A stretch of DNA of 64,000 bases. Source: Siphonodentalium dalli (Eukaryota > Mollusca > Scaphopoda > Gadilida > Siphonodentaliidae). The notes under the pieces were generated by a model. It searched no databases. It was not told where the DNA came from and saw only the letters and a program-made list of their open reading frames with translations. This document shows positions 12,100-24,165 of the stretch, in pieces. The DNA lies in the NCBI GenBank assembly GCA_032622095.1, contig CP136064.1, positions 174,042,310 through 174,106,309 of the forward strand, in the 5' to 3' direction. Each line of letters starts with the position of its first letter. Positions within the stretch are counted from its first letter, which is position 1. The translations under genes and the position numbers were made by a program.

Positions 12100-12291
12100 T
12101 TACAAATCGGCCAATAGGATAAAAGCCCTATACCATGACCACAAATCCTGGTGTCCACGTACCCGATGAACTTCTGAAAGTGTCTTGACATTTTTGACAT
12201 CCGAAAATTCCTGATGAAAAGCAAGAGCAAATGATTTGCAATGCTCTCTGGTCTGCACAAAGGCGGGATTATAACTTCCCGCAGTTGCCAT
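12100..12291 (-). CDS. possible first exon of an unidentified gene
   Basis: A minus-strand frame starts at ATG 12291 and reads MATAGSYNPAFVQTREHC, then KSFALAFHQEFSDVKN. Codon choice and composition look more exon-like than the surroundings. A GTACGT donor-like site follows VHR, about 130 nt after the ATG, so the exon could end there. I do not recognise the protein. A second overlapping frame is also open, which weakens the case. No partner exon was found on the minus strand. Confidence 0.2.
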   Translation of the reverse strand: MATAGSYNPAFVQTREHCKSFALAFHQEFSDVKNVKTLSEVHRVRGHQDLWSWYRAFILLADL

Positions 12292-12423
12292 GATTCACAC
12301 CCTTGCCAATTGTGGAGGGAAATATCCCTGCGTACGCGTAGTTGCTACTAAAACAGTTCCATCGGACAATTGCATTGGACCTGTAATTCTTCGAAAGTAG
12401 ACCTAAATCAGTTCATACCACAC

Positions 12424-12838
12424 TTTCGTGCAAAAAGACACACAAGATATCCTAAACGTGCAAAAAGACACCCAACATCTACTAAACGTGCAAAAAGACA
12501 CCCATGATCTCCTAAATGTGCAAAGACACCCAGGATATCACAAAATGTCACCCAGCATCTCAAAATCTCATTAAAAAAAATTCGATTTCAAATTAGTAGC
12601 ATGTTAATTATTGTTCCAATAAATATTTGTGATTTTAGAGTGAAATTTCAAAGGAATTTGAATAGGTATTCCATCCATTGCACGTTGTGTTTAACTGTCG
12701 CAGACTAACTTTGAGATCCTGTGTGTCTTTTTGCACGATAGAGATATCCTGGGTGCATGTCTTTTTGTAAGTTTGAGAGATCCTGAGTGCATATATCTTT
12801 GCTGCACGTTTAAGAGATCATGTGTGTCTTTGCATGAC
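12424..12838. repeat. foldback element: inverted arrays of ~30 bp units
   Basis: The left arm (about 12424-12570) holds four to five tandem copies of a unit like CGTGCAAAAAGACACCCA. The right arm (about 12709-12838) holds three to four copies of the complement (TGTGTCTTTTTGCACG type). A unique spacer of about 140 bp separates the arms. Single strands would fold into a long imperfect hairpin, the structure called a foldback element. Confidence 0.65.
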
Positions 12839-14612
12839 ACCATGCGACAATGACCAACTCAGCTCTAGTATGGTGTCCATAATTAACTTATATTGTTGCG
12901 AGCAATCCTTATGTGTTTGTATATGCCTACTTATACTGTCGCTGATACTGGTGAAATGAGTCTCTAAAATTAATGTGGTAACAACCGAAACCAACATAGG
13001 CCATACGCGTGTGACCTTATCTGAAAGAGAGTATAGAAGAGAATGGTCGAATGACTTAATTTGAAGCAAACTCGATTGTGCTTTATTTGAACTAACAAGT
13101 TGCAAGTGATGCACTAAGAGTTTTAATTAAAATTCAAGACGAATTGATACGAAGTTATGGAATTCCGTGAGTCACAATTGAGTTGGTACTAATCTCCCGA
13201 CTGATGAAATATTGTAGAGTTAATTCTCGAAAACATCTCAATAATGAGCCACAATTACATACATATCTAAAGAACCCCGCTGCACGCACAATTTGTAGAC
13301 CTATACTTCCGAGTTTCCCGCCCCAACAGAAACCTGGTTATGGAATTCTTCGCTGAATAAACTAAAAAGTCAAACTTGCTACTAGTACATTCGTGTTCAA
13401 TGTCCGTACAAAAATATTTACTGAGTTGGCTCTATGATTTACCAGATGTGTTGGTAATATTAAAGACTTGATTATGTCGCAGGTGCTCGTAAAAATCCGA
13501 CGCTGTCAAAAGGTCGCCACGTAATAGCGGTCATCCTCAATATTTATACCAGTTTCCGTCATTTATGTGACCAAAGTGACAAAACCAACATTTTGATGAC
13601 ACTATTGATGTCCTAGCCATAGTCTGATTTGCTCTCAATTTTGAACAAGTCGCATGACACATTGATCATAGCGAAGGCTCCATTTGATATTTGGTGTAAC
13701 ATGGCTTCTAATAATTTACAAAGAACGAAATTAATTGGTGCCAAAAGGAACTTGAGAGCTGGCAATATTCACCGTTTAATCGTCCAACATATATACATGT
13801 ATAGGCCAGTACCAGTAATCTTTGTGGTCACAAATGCAATTTCGGAGGTAGTGCATTATGCTGCTCCAATATATACACAGAATGACAGATCCGTTCTGTG
13901 TCAATATTTGAACCCATGTTCAGACTGATATGCTTCCTAACTCTCGGCGTAAGGGCTTCCTTTTAAGGATATCCCCGTAGCCGATGTGGTTGGTCGCGGA
14001 TAGTTTCAGTTTATTCTGGTCGTCAATAATAGACATTACAGAATTGTATACGTAAATACAATATATATGGTCATTACAGGTATATATGTATGTGTATGAC
14101 ATAACATAGAAATGGGGTGGTCTATATTCGTTAACTACACTGTTTCAGTTCGACAGGCTGGTGGTAGTAAGCCTCAGGGGGACCTAAATTCACAGGTCGA
14201 CACGGGTTTTCAAACTTGATCTGACTAGAGGGACATCTCAATGTGCCATTCTGATCGATACATGGCCATTTCGACAAGAAATGAGAATTTGTTCGCTCTC
14301 ACTTAATTAAGCACACAATGCTATTATTAAGCAATGAACACTCATACTGAGTCCGTGTCTCCATAACTCTGATATACATATATAAACCGATAAGCTACAT
14401 GTACCACTCAGTCAATTTCGATCGCGTCATGTAGCACCATAGTGCACGTACCTGCATTTTGTCATAAAAGGCGCTCAGAAATATCCGAAGGGCTTGCTTT
14501 TACGCTTGCATTGATAATATAGATCATGTAAAAATATTATTTCTCGTGTGACGCTAACCATACTTGCAGACCAGTTTCGCCTACAAAAAAGATTAGTAAC
14601 AAGGATCAGAGC
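12839..14612. other. intergenic, nothing recognised
   Basis: Only short frames without known motifs are present. The largest (13629-13928, +) has no recognisable domain and is left unannotated. Confidence 0.45.
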
Positions 14613-14813
14613 ATGCTGCTGATTTCATGTTTACTAGGAATCCTTGTGTTGGTTACAAATTGCAATATGTCCCCAGAAGTCTCACAAAAGAAACAATGCT
14701 GTTATTGGAAAAAAATATCTGAACCAATGTTACGCTTTAGCTTTATACGGTGCAACCGGCTGGGTTTAAATCCGAACGCTCCCTTTCGAATTATAATTAA
14801 GACCATTTTGTGA
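14613..14813 (+). CDS. possible small secreted peptide (66 aa), unidentified
   Basis: The frame begins at an ATG with MLLISCLLGILVLVTNC, a convincing hydrophobic signal-peptide-like start ending in a small residue and cysteine. The mature part is basic and has three further cysteines, including a CC pair at QCCYWKK. It closes with a stop at 14811-14813. I see no dibasic-Gly cleavage pattern or known toxin or hormone scaffold, and no splice sites that make a larger gene. A chance frame is quite possible. Confidence 0.2.
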   Translation: MLLISCLLGILVLVTNCNMSPEVSQKKQCCYWKKISEPMLRFSFIRCNRLGLNPNAPFRIIIKTIL

Positions 14814-14821
14814 GGCAACCA

Positions 14822-15120
14822 TGGCGCCCATATGTTCGGCAAGTGGCAAAAATAAATATGTCTGTCTGTCTGTCTGAATTTTTCTGCAAGACCCTTGGAC
14901 TGATTTCAACCAAATTTGGTGTGGTGAATCGTGGTACCCTGGCGGATGTTATAACGGCGTTAGTTTTTTTTTCTTCAAAATTTTGATTAAAACAAATTTA
15001 ATTTAAAAATATGATAAAATAAAAAAAAGGACCGCTTCTGTCTATAGATCAAAATGTAAAGTGCGTAAAGCGCTTACGTGGGCCGCAGGCCCCTCCGACG
15101 CTGAATAAAGCCTCCCGAAT
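14822..15120. repeat. interspersed repeat with (GTCT)n core
   Basis: A (GTCT)n run at about 14860-14876 is followed by text of the form GGACTGATTTCAACCAAATT and later by GGGCCGCAGGCCCCTCC. This is the layout of short non-autonomous elements common in marine invertebrates. Ends and target duplication are not clear. Confidence 0.3.
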
Positions 15121-15265
15121 GGAGCCTGTTTAAGCTTGTCTATATTCTTCAAGACTCGAAAACAATGTTTGGATAGTTGATTTGAGTCTTGACTCATATC
15201 CCTTTTAATAAGTATTGCCTATATAATATCACACGCCAAATAGTAATATCCTTTTTTAATTTCAG

Positions 15266-15346
15266 AAGAACGAGTTTAAGGAAACAATATGGTTGTCAAT
15301 TTAGAGGATGAAAAGGACGACAAGGTCGTTGAAGATGTTGAGAATA
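15266..15346 (+). CDS. MECOM: candidate distal start-codon exon of the MECOM gene
   Basis: A strong acceptor (pyrimidine run then TTTCAG, ending 15265) and a consensus donor (GTAAGT at 15347) bound an 81 nt exon. It has an in-frame stop TAA at 15277-15279, then ATG at 15289 opening the acidic peptide MVVNLEDEKDDKVVEDVEN. One nucleotide is left over at the end. That phase matches the first zinc-finger exon at 29957, which needs two nucleotides to complete its codon. The stop upstream of the ATG means the exon can only carry a start, with a non-coding exon further 5'. Assignment to MECOM rests on strand, phase and the lack of any other recognised gene between, so it is an inference. Confidence 0.45.
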
Positions 15347-15783
15347 GTAAGTCTTCACCTCCATTACTCATCTACATTATATTCGAAGTTATATGTGAAA
15401 TCAGATGAAAATGCCAAGTTCACTGCAAATATTCTTGACTCCGGTTGACCCAAAACAATTACCGATGACTATAAAATATATTTATAAATATATTCCTCAT
15501 TATCACATTTTGGTATTTGAAAAAAATGCTATATTTGGGAAGCTATGAATCAAATATCTTGATGCCTTCAACCATCGAACCTCGTCAAATCTCACATGTT
15601 CGCCGAATATTGGCGGACGATGTTGGGGTGTTCCGAATACGACGTCTTGTCGCAACGACCCCTGTTAACAGGCGATATGAACGATCTTTGTTTTTATTTT
15701 CTTCAGAACTCATGACAGAACGCTTATTGTTTTTTCTTTCTCACTTATAAGTTGTGTGCAGTACATGGTGGTATCACCAAGGT

Positions 15784-16230
15784 GTGGTCTTACTTTTTGT
15801 AAGTCCGTTTGTCCGTCACACTTTTGAGTACCTTCATGGGTGTAATCATCTCCTCCTACAGATTTCATCCCATTTAAAACTTCAGAATATTGTTTTTTCC
15901 CATATATTGAAGTTGTGCAACGTGTATATAGATGACGGAAAAAAATATTTTTTTGACGGAGTTATTAACCCTTTTCGAATTTTCTGTATGATGGTACCTT
16001 CATGGTGTAATCAACTCCTCCTACAGTTTTGATCGTAGATATTTGAAACGTCAGAGTATTGTTACCCACATATTGGAGATGTGCAATATGTATATAGATG
16101 GCGGAAAAAAAATTTGACGGAATTATTAACCCTTTCGACTTAGAACATTTCAACATTTTTTTAAATTTCTTTAACAAAGCGGCATCGACTTACCACGTTG
16201 TCGGGGACACTGTGGTCGGCTGACCTTTTA
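15784..16230 (-). mobile_element. short element with ~180 bp tandem units, family B (orientation 1)
   Basis: Two tandem copies of a unit of about 180 bp share TTCATGGTGTAATCAACTCC, CACATATTGGAGATGTGCAA and TTATTAACCCTTTCGACTTA. The outer end reads CACTGTGGTCGGCTGACCTT. The complement of all of this appears at 56785-57510 with three units. No coding content is present. Confidence 0.6.
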
Positions 16231-18828
16231 TTTTTTCACTTTTGAAGTTGTCGTTATCTTATATTATCTTGGGGACGTTTTTTAATATCCGGATTGCCTT
16301 GACGTTGCCGGTAGGGATAGATGCGTTGCAAGCAGCTATATATAGTGCAATATTGACCAATAGTGCACTCAGATCTGCATATTTCCTGCAGTGTATGCAG
16401 AATGAAAACTGCACACTGGTGTATTGCATATGCCAATTGTCGTGTGGATTGTTCATGGACTTGTGAAAAATGACATAATACACCCACATGGGGCCGATGT
16501 CATATACATGTACAATAGACATACATTACACACATGCACATCAATATAATAAACGTTAATGATAATTATTAACTTATTAAGTTTTATAAAATCTAATTAC
16601 TAGTTTACCATACGTTTTGGCTGCTTGTGTCGTATCGACTTAAAGTTTGTGATTACTTATACTCTGAGTTTAATAAACGCCGATCTGATTTCAAAGTTCT
16701 TCACATGAATTAGGTACGGCTCCATCCATGGTGACCCCGTCGCAAATCACAATCTGTACCCTTCACATTATTTGCGTTTGATAGATCTTACATAATTTGC
16801 ATATATAACAGGTTTATCCGATCTTTAGTAATTAATTAACCCAACTATTATACAGATTCTATGTCAATATATTTGGAGTACTTTCTTGGAGGACAAACCA
16901 TTTTATACCAATAGTTTAGACAAGTCATTCACAGACAAAATGAAAAGCATCTTTGAATTGACGTCATATCCGTTGAAGTCCCCAGTGCTCCAAACTGATT
17001 CACTGCCATCTCTATTCATCTATATCTTGCTAACGGTATGCGGACGTTTCGTGCACTTTTTTCTAATTAGTGCAGTCTGTAAAAATGCATTGGGGGTTTT
17101 CAGTAATTAATACCAAGTAAAGAAATTCCGATGATGAACATTTTTGTTGTTGATCAAAATTCTTAGGTGTCACCATAATGTGACGCTTCCGATCCTCAAA
17201 GGAAAGATTATAAACTTAGTTATGTTCGCTGACATATGTGCTGTGAAGAGAAAAGCTGGGATGTTTTATTGAATAGCGTTTAACAAAGGTTACCCCAGAT
17301 GACACCGGTAAAGCAGTAATCCGCGGCAATGGGAACGGATCAAAAGCTATTACAAACCCGGCTCCTTATTATACAAAATATGTCCGACCAACAAAGAAAT
17401 AATTCATTATGGGTATCTTATTAAAATATTAAGATAATTTCATGCTTTTACATTTAGCAGGTAAATTAGTAAAATTTTGCATGTGATTTCATTCGCAAAG
17501 GACTGACATGTTTTATTTTCTTTATACGGAAGACAGTGCGTTGAATGAAAGCACCAAAATCCCGGGCTCTCGCGACAATAGGTGTTCTCGGTCACCTCTG
17601 TCACTTTTGATTGGATTTCTAAAGGATAGCAAAGCTCGAGACAAGATAGGTCTACATCTCAACACACAAAACACTTGTACTAGTTAACTTATATTCAGCA
17701 TGACGGTCTTTACAACTCCTTTGATCATCTTTAATTTATAGATTTAATGCCTCCCATTGAAAAAAAATCGCAATGTCAAATTAATAAGAAGAATCACATA
17801 TTATGAGCATATACTGTCAAGCGCGTTTGACTATTGAAGAGCCACTATAATTATCACGACATAAAACAGAGAATTCACATTTCCAATTTTCATAGCGACC
17901 ATTAAAAGACAAGTGACGAACTACTGTAAAGTTTCTTATATTTGTGGCGCGTCTGTTTTCGTCACTCTTGACAGAAAATTTAGGGGCCGGCTTGACAGAC
18001 AATTCTATAGCTTCGCGCTTGTTCCGGTAAAGTTTAAATACATCGCGACGCATTTGGTCAAAATTATAACAATATTTAATTATTTTGAGTGCAAGTACGG
18101 TTTTTAGAACGCAAAATAAATTTAAATTATAGATACACCCATGATACGTCGCGAAAACCTACGTATCGTATGTATACAGGGTGACTCTTTAATTCGTTTT
18201 GTGAAGTTGTCACACTTGCGATTCGGCACCTCACATTGGTGTTATTTTTATTTGGGGAATTCCCCGGCTGGAGCCATACACTATAACTAGATGCTACTTT
18301 TCAACTTTGACCTCCGGGTTATATACCAATGGAGGATTCACAGCGAACAAGTGATTTCACTATGTATGTATAATCGAAGCAGCGAGATTTTCGCTTTGCA
18401 GATTAACCAAATTAAGCACAACGGGTATATACAATAATACAAAATTATCAATTAATGGGCCAATTGACGGACAGTTGACAGAGGCTTGACAAGTGATGGC
18501 CCTATGACACAACAAAAACTAACTGACTGAGTGACTGCATGTATCTTTAAATACAAACCGAAGAAATTGATACCCTATACGGTGTGTTGGTCATGACATC
18601 ACGGCTACTACTATACGGTTAGGACGTGTGCATAATTTGGTGACGAGGTGCGCATAATTTGGTGTAGTAATCGTATATAACTGTATATACGTGCTTTGCG
18701 AAACTTCCCGAGTACTCGTAGATCTAATTCGGGAAAGGGTGCACTGCTCACTACTTCGGTTGAGTTGTTCTGTCACCCCCTTTGTTTTGTTTTTTTATTG
18801 TTTGCTTGTTTTGTGTTAATTTTATTTA
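16231..18828. other. intronic or intergenic, nothing recognised
   Basis: If the exon at 15266-15346 belongs to MECOM this is its first coding-side intron. I found no PR-domain exon, RNA gene or element with clear ends here. Confidence 0.45.
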
Positions 18829-19407
18829 ATGATTTTAATTTTACCGCCCTTTCATTTTTCTTTCGTTTTCTTCTATCTTATTCCCTCTATTTTAATATTA
18901 TTTTGTATGTCATGGAGCAGTCAATCAATTGGCCTTTTCGGTCGAAGTCGGAAATGTTCGATCACGCATTGCATGCTTGAAGAACATCATCATAAAAATC
19001 AGATGATACGAAAAACACAGCAACTGATTGTTTTGATTATCGATCTCATTTATAGATATAGATTGGAACCACATTCGGAAGTAGATTGGCCGATATACAG
19101 CAACGTTGGTCCAATCCGCCGTCCCCGATCACAATTTGGCTGGGTAACATTAGCGTGTCGATTGATTTTATCCGACAAAATAACCCACGTTTACATTAAA
19201 TCGCATATCCACGGGCTTTATCAAGATCAGATCAACTTAACGGCTATCATATTTATTTTACAAATTATTGCCGCAATTATTAATTTAATATTAGTTGTTT
19301 ACTTCAAAACTTTTCGCGGAGATTTCCGAAATGCGTCATCCATCGGTTATTGTAATCAAATAGACATAAACCCGGCCGTTCTGGTGATAAACGAAACACT
19401 TCAATAG
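18829..19407 (+). CDS. long unassigned open frame, 192 codons
   Basis: This is the longest open frame without a known relative. Its first 25 residues are hydrophobic and aromatic (LILPPFHFSFVFFYLIPSI). The middle is basic and polar, and residues of about 140-165 form a second hydrophobic stretch (LTAIIFILQIIAAIINLILV), so two membrane segments would be predicted. The T-rich 5' part is low-complexity DNA, which inflates open frames. No homology is recognised, no splice context was seen, and the start context is poor. It may be a decayed transposon frame or chance. Confidence 0.2.
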   Translation: MILILPPFHFSFVFFYLIPSILILFCMSWSSQSIGLFGRSRKCSITHCMLEEHHHKNQMIRKTQQLIVLIIDLIYRYRLEPHSEVDWPIYSNVGPIRRPRSQFGWVTLACRLILSDKITHVYIKSHIHGLYQDQINLTAIIFILQIIAAIINLILVVYFKTFRGDFRNASSIGYCNQIDINPAVLVINETLQ

Positions 19408-19819
19408 AAACCGGCTCGACCTTTAATGAATTTAAAATCAACTGTCACGTTTTACGGGGTTGTTTGAGCCTTTGGTACTCCTCACGATCATTATGCTATC
19501 TTCGTGGTTTATGGGGTATTTTATGAGATACATTATGGGTAGTTTTGTAGCGGGAATCATCGAAATCATTCAGCGTGCAATTGTAATGGAGGAGCGTCCA
19601 CAACACACAAAAGCTTCCGAATAGCTGACATCTCAACCAAAAGGTGTTAAAGAAGAATATTTGCGGGAAAAATGAACCTAAATTCTAGCAACGGTTGAGT
19701 CGCACCCACTCTTAAAACAAGTGATGATTATAATCGATGAAATTATCCGAAAAGGTGCGAAGTTGAATTAATTTTAATTGCTCCTGTCATCTATACGGAT
19801 ATTATTTTATTTTACTGTG

Positions 19820-20390
19820 TGGTCAGGGGGGGGGGGTGAAAAAAAAAATTCCGGCACGTATGCCGGGGTGGGTGGGTGGTCAAAGCCACCAACAAGCAAT
19901 TTTTTCCGCAACTAAAAAAAAATTCCTGCTTGTTTTTAGTGTTTTGGCAATGAGTTGGGCTTCAAACCCACTTTGAATGAGAGTAATAATGTAATTCTAA
20001 CTGTAAACTGACTGCAGGCAGTTATCGTGTTGTATTTTGTTGCAAATTTTGAAATCCAAGATGGCCACTGGCAGCCATGTTTTTTTGGCCGAATGACCTC
20101 AAAATGACTCATTCCTATTTACATGTCCATGTTAACATCCATGATAAATAGTATGCACAGAAATTCATATACAGCTGTTTACAGTGAATTCCCCCCCCCC
20201 GCAAATCTCTGTTTTAGTGTTAAAAGGGGGGGTGGGTGTCAAAAAATGGTCGGAAAAAACTGCCGAAAACGGAAAAAAATTTGGGGGTGGGGGTGGGTGG
20301 GTACAAAAAATTATCGAAAGGGAAAAAATGCCATACGTGCCTGAAATTTTTTCCGACCCCCCCCCCCCCCCCCCCCCTGGTGTGGTTAAT
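19820..20390 (+). mobile_element. G/C-homopolymer-rich interspersed repeat, family C (orientation 1)
   Basis: Blocks with long G or C runs alternate with CAAAAAATGGTCGG and ACTGCCGAAAACGG. The part 20110-20380, which includes TTTACATGTCCATGTTAACA and CAGAAATTCATATACAGCTG, is present in reverse complement at 35500-35760. The C-run at about 20357-20378 is one edge in both copies. No coding content. Confidence 0.55.
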
Positions 20391-23056
20391 TATTTTTAAG
20401 GATATAACTACAATAAGGGAATATTGGCATGAGTGCATATATATAGCACATTTATGCTATATGTGTAGATAAAGTATAAATTAGGTAAATAAGGTATGGA
20501 GTGCCCGTGAATTGAGTCCTTGTTAAACGCACTGCTTATGTTTTGGTTTATCATGCTACATGTAATTTATTATCCATTTGTTGACAATGAACAAGAGTAT
20601 AGCAGGGCCACGTGTTGATCGAAAGGGAGAACATGCTGTGGGGAATATTGGTCTGAGATGAGATGAACATATTCAATGAGATCCGTTGTCCGTGCAGTAA
20701 AGGCCAGATATGCTTGTCTATATAGCTCCATTGTCTGCACTATAGCAATTCCTCTTATCTATAGTAGCTCGGGTAAAAAAAAACCCGAATCCCCACCCAT
20801 CATATATGGCTCCCCGGAATACGGTCGGCATCAGCATGCCTAAGTAGCTTCTATACATTTGTATTACCATTTCTTTGCATAATTTCGTTCGATTATTTTA
20901 GCCCCCATCAGGTTACCCCAATAAGCGTTTGAATTATAAGTGACTGATTTGCCTACCTCAAGCGAATCGCGCAAAGTTTGAGAAAGGGGGATAACTCGTT
21001 GAGATAACCCAGTTGAGAAAGGGAAATTACTCATTGAAAATGGGAAGAACTTGTTGAGTAGGGGAACAGCTTATTCATTGTAAATATACGTGTTAATTGT
21101 TTTTTCTCTCTCACCTAACTGTAATCCATCAGTTCATTAATCTTCTCACCATGCATGGTTTTTCTTCCTCTTGCTTAGTCTTATCTTCCACTTCTCATTG
21201 ACCACTATATAAACTGTTATTTTCTGAGGAGATGGCTCTATATAAGCATCCGATGCTTGATGCTTATTGTCAAATCATCTTCCTTACATGCATGTGTCAT
21301 GTTTTTATAATTATATGTTTTTGAGAAGAAATAAATAGTGTTTAAACCAGAAGGGGGAACAACACTGTGAGAATTATAGGTCGATGACCGGTTTCCAATA
21401 TGCTCTATATGCTGCAAAGCTGGAGAACGGAGGCTCGGTTCTATATAAAAGCCACGACCCATACCGACGATCAACACCTAATTACTTACCCTTGACCTGG
21501 GGCCTTGTTTGGACTTGAAAACTCAACAAATGTGGTCCAAATTTTATTGGATTAGTTTAACAGCAAAATAATTTCCAATACCCTCGAATAAAATAGTCAT
21601 GTATCTGATAAACACAAATCGCCGGAAGACCATCAAGAAACACCTATATCTTTCGGTCCAGTGCATCAACTCTTCATAACTTTTCAACAACATCGATAAA
21701 AAATCATAATTATTTTCAGAAGATTAGATAATTGGGTCCAATGGGGCTATAAAACTGGACCAGAGAACGTTCAGTGTCAAAAGGGTAATTTGGAGAGCGA
21801 CTTTCAGTTTTCGAAATAAATTTAAATATCGTCATAAATGGTTCTGTCCACAAAAGCTGGTCGGTTCGGGAGCGGCGCGGACCTATCCGGACATTTAACA
21901 GCATTAATATCTTATTGTTAATTCCCCAACTGTCATTAAAAATATGTGACATAAAATTTTAAAATTATCTGTGTCATCAAAGGATAGTCGTTCAGTGTTC
22001 TGTGTCCCATGACGCCTGTCCGAAATATGGGAAGTTTATCTTCTATATCGTTCTATGTGCGAATAAATGGATATCAACAGGTGTGGAGTATAGTGACTTA
22101 TCTGTTCTGACATACATTTAAAATAGTTGCTTTTCGTTTTAGGAATAAAATGACTCATATATAGCGATGAATTTTCACGTTCAATACGCCCATGTACGTT
22201 TTAGCAATATGGACGGAAAATGCATGCTCAGTTGATAATTTGTATTAGGACAACATAAGTCGTCCAGCGATCCCGAAGCTGGTTCCAATCCTGGTCGGCG
22301 CAGATTTGTGATCCGCGCAAAGGGGAAGCAATCTGATTCGTGACAAGTTTGTCAATTGTTTTCCGGGGGTCGGTGGTTTATACGTACAGTGGAGTATTTT
22401 TCTTCGAGAAATTAATCATATGTGTGGTCTTCCCCCACCAATAGAACTGACGTCGTGAAATGAACTACTGGCTGAAACGACGATAAAACACAATTACCCC
22501 CCCCCCCAAATGACATGTATATTCTGCATACCAAAATAGCGCGATCTCGCTCTGGCGCACTGCATGTTGCTATGTTTTAGAAGTCCAGTCATCGCTAATA
22601 GTATATGCATGGACTTTAAAATTAGTATAAGGTTTTCTGTTGTTCCAAGTGAACATACATTCGACGTAAAATAGAACAATGTGCCCCACCTTTAACCCTT
22701 TCAGAGGAAGACTATACCATTCCAAATTACCAATGTATACTTGAATAACTGATGCCAGAATCCATTTAGTATAGAGAGGGCTAATTCTAGGTATATCGAG
22801 TGTCGAAGTTTTAATGACATTTGGTGTCAAGGAAGAAAGAAATAATCCATTCATGATGCCAAGTGTTGCTCTTCTCGTTAATTCTAAAATGTTCCAATGC
22901 CAAACAATGTTGAGCTGAGATACTGTATTATAGTGTTAAAACTATTTTATTCTCAAGAACTAGCACATATAAGACATAATATAAAGATAACAATTCAACA
23001 TGATTAGAGAACAGGATTTGGCAGTAAGCCAAAGGCTTATAGATTACCATTTCCTT
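20391..23056. other. intronic or intergenic, nothing recognised
   Basis: No gene is recognised. A TTAACCC start at 22692 and a GAATCCATTTAGTATAG...AGGG end near 22780 resemble the ends of the 1641-1874 MITE family. However, the right TTAA is changed to CTAA and the piece is only about 85 bp, so it is at most a remnant. Confidence 0.4.
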
Positions 23057-24165
23057 GGTATATATATATATATACTAACAGGTGACTCCGTCCGGGCTTG
23101 GACCTTGAATTGACCATTTTGAAGGTCAGGTCGGAGTCACTATTTGACCCGTCCAAAACACTCTCCGGACAAAATGATCCATAGGTATCAAATTTCGTCG
23201 AAATCCGTCCAGCAGTTTTCCCGGCCATAGCTAACAGACAAACAAACATATATTAGATCATGTGTGGGTACCCGTTTCAAGGTGAAGGTCACCTCGGGCG
23301 GAAAAACTGACCCGGTAAAAATCTCCCCCATTCCCAGGAACCCCTAAGTACGAACACAGACATATATAACACGCTCATGTCTGTACACAGACACAACACG
23401 CTCATGTCTGGACACATATACGCTCTTTATCAACGACACTGCGGATACGAACGCTCTTTAACTATCACGCGATTAACCCATGAATTCAAATTGCGGTGGC
23501 GGGGGATTGGAGAATGAGTGCTCTGACGTTCTCAGAAGCGGTGCGATGACACTCCATCTGGTATTTTACCCTTAGATAGGAAGTTTGGGCTCAATCTGGC
23601 CGGCAGTTTTCCCGGCCATAGCTAACAGACAAACAGACAAACAAACAGAAGTCCCAAAATATATATTAGACTAGCCGATGAGCCCGACGTTGTCCGGGCT
23701 ATTCAAAAACCAAATTTCAAGTCGATAGCTACACCTGTTTCCGAGATATGGTCTGCGCATGCGCGAAGCTGGCGTCGCACGGGCTCGGCGACCCGATAAA
23801 ATTCGTATCCGGGGCAAGATACATTCACATAGCAAATTTCAAGTCGATAGCTCCACCCGTTTCCGAGATCTCGTCTGCGCATGCGCGAAGTTGGTGTCGC
23901 ACGGGTTCGGCGACCCGATAAAATTCGTATCCGGGGCAAGATACATTCACATAGCAAATTTCAAGTCGATAGCTCCACCCGTTTCCGAGATCTCGTCTGC
24001 GCATGCGCCGCACGGGCTCGCCAATACGACAAGGTCGACCGCCTGGTCAAACTAAACACACGTACCAAGTTTCGTCCCGATCGGTCGAGAATCGTAGATT
24101 TGTATAAATGACAGACAAACATACATACAGACAAACAGAGGTCTTCAAAATATATATGAGATAGA
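23057..24165 (+). mobile_element. non-autonomous element with 122 bp tandem units, family D (orientation 1)
   Basis: The unit carries GCGCATGCGCGAAGCTGG, CACGGGCTCGGCGACCCGAT, ATCCGGGGCAAGATACATTC and AAATTTCAAGTCGATAGCTC and repeats at exactly 122 bp (23759, 23881, about 24000). Flanking modules contain GTTTTCCCGGCCATAGCTAA with ACAAACAGA runs. The end at about 24165 reads TATATATGAGATAG. The left part (23090-23340) has a TGACC-rich module also found in the copy at 48465-49965, which is the reverse complement. The open frames across it only reflect the 122 bp period (two units shift frame) and are not genes. Confidence 0.7.

Noticed and set aside
20184-20399. Pro/Gly-rich frames near 20.2-20.4 kb
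   Set aside because: Products of G and C homopolymer runs in family C repeat.
22255-22330. tRNA-like B box GGTTCCAATCC
   Set aside because: No matching A box at the right distance, no acceptor stem and no tail, so neither a tRNA gene nor a supportable SINE.
22696-22780. Very short TTAA-type MITE
   Set aside because: The right TTAA is mutated to CTAA and only fragments of the family ends match.
23703-24111. Overlapping open frames on both strands with the repeated text RRPDKIRIRGKIHSHSKFQV
   Set aside because: They come from 122 bp tandem units of a non-coding element. The same frames recur inverted at 48.5-49.1 kb and shift with each unit.
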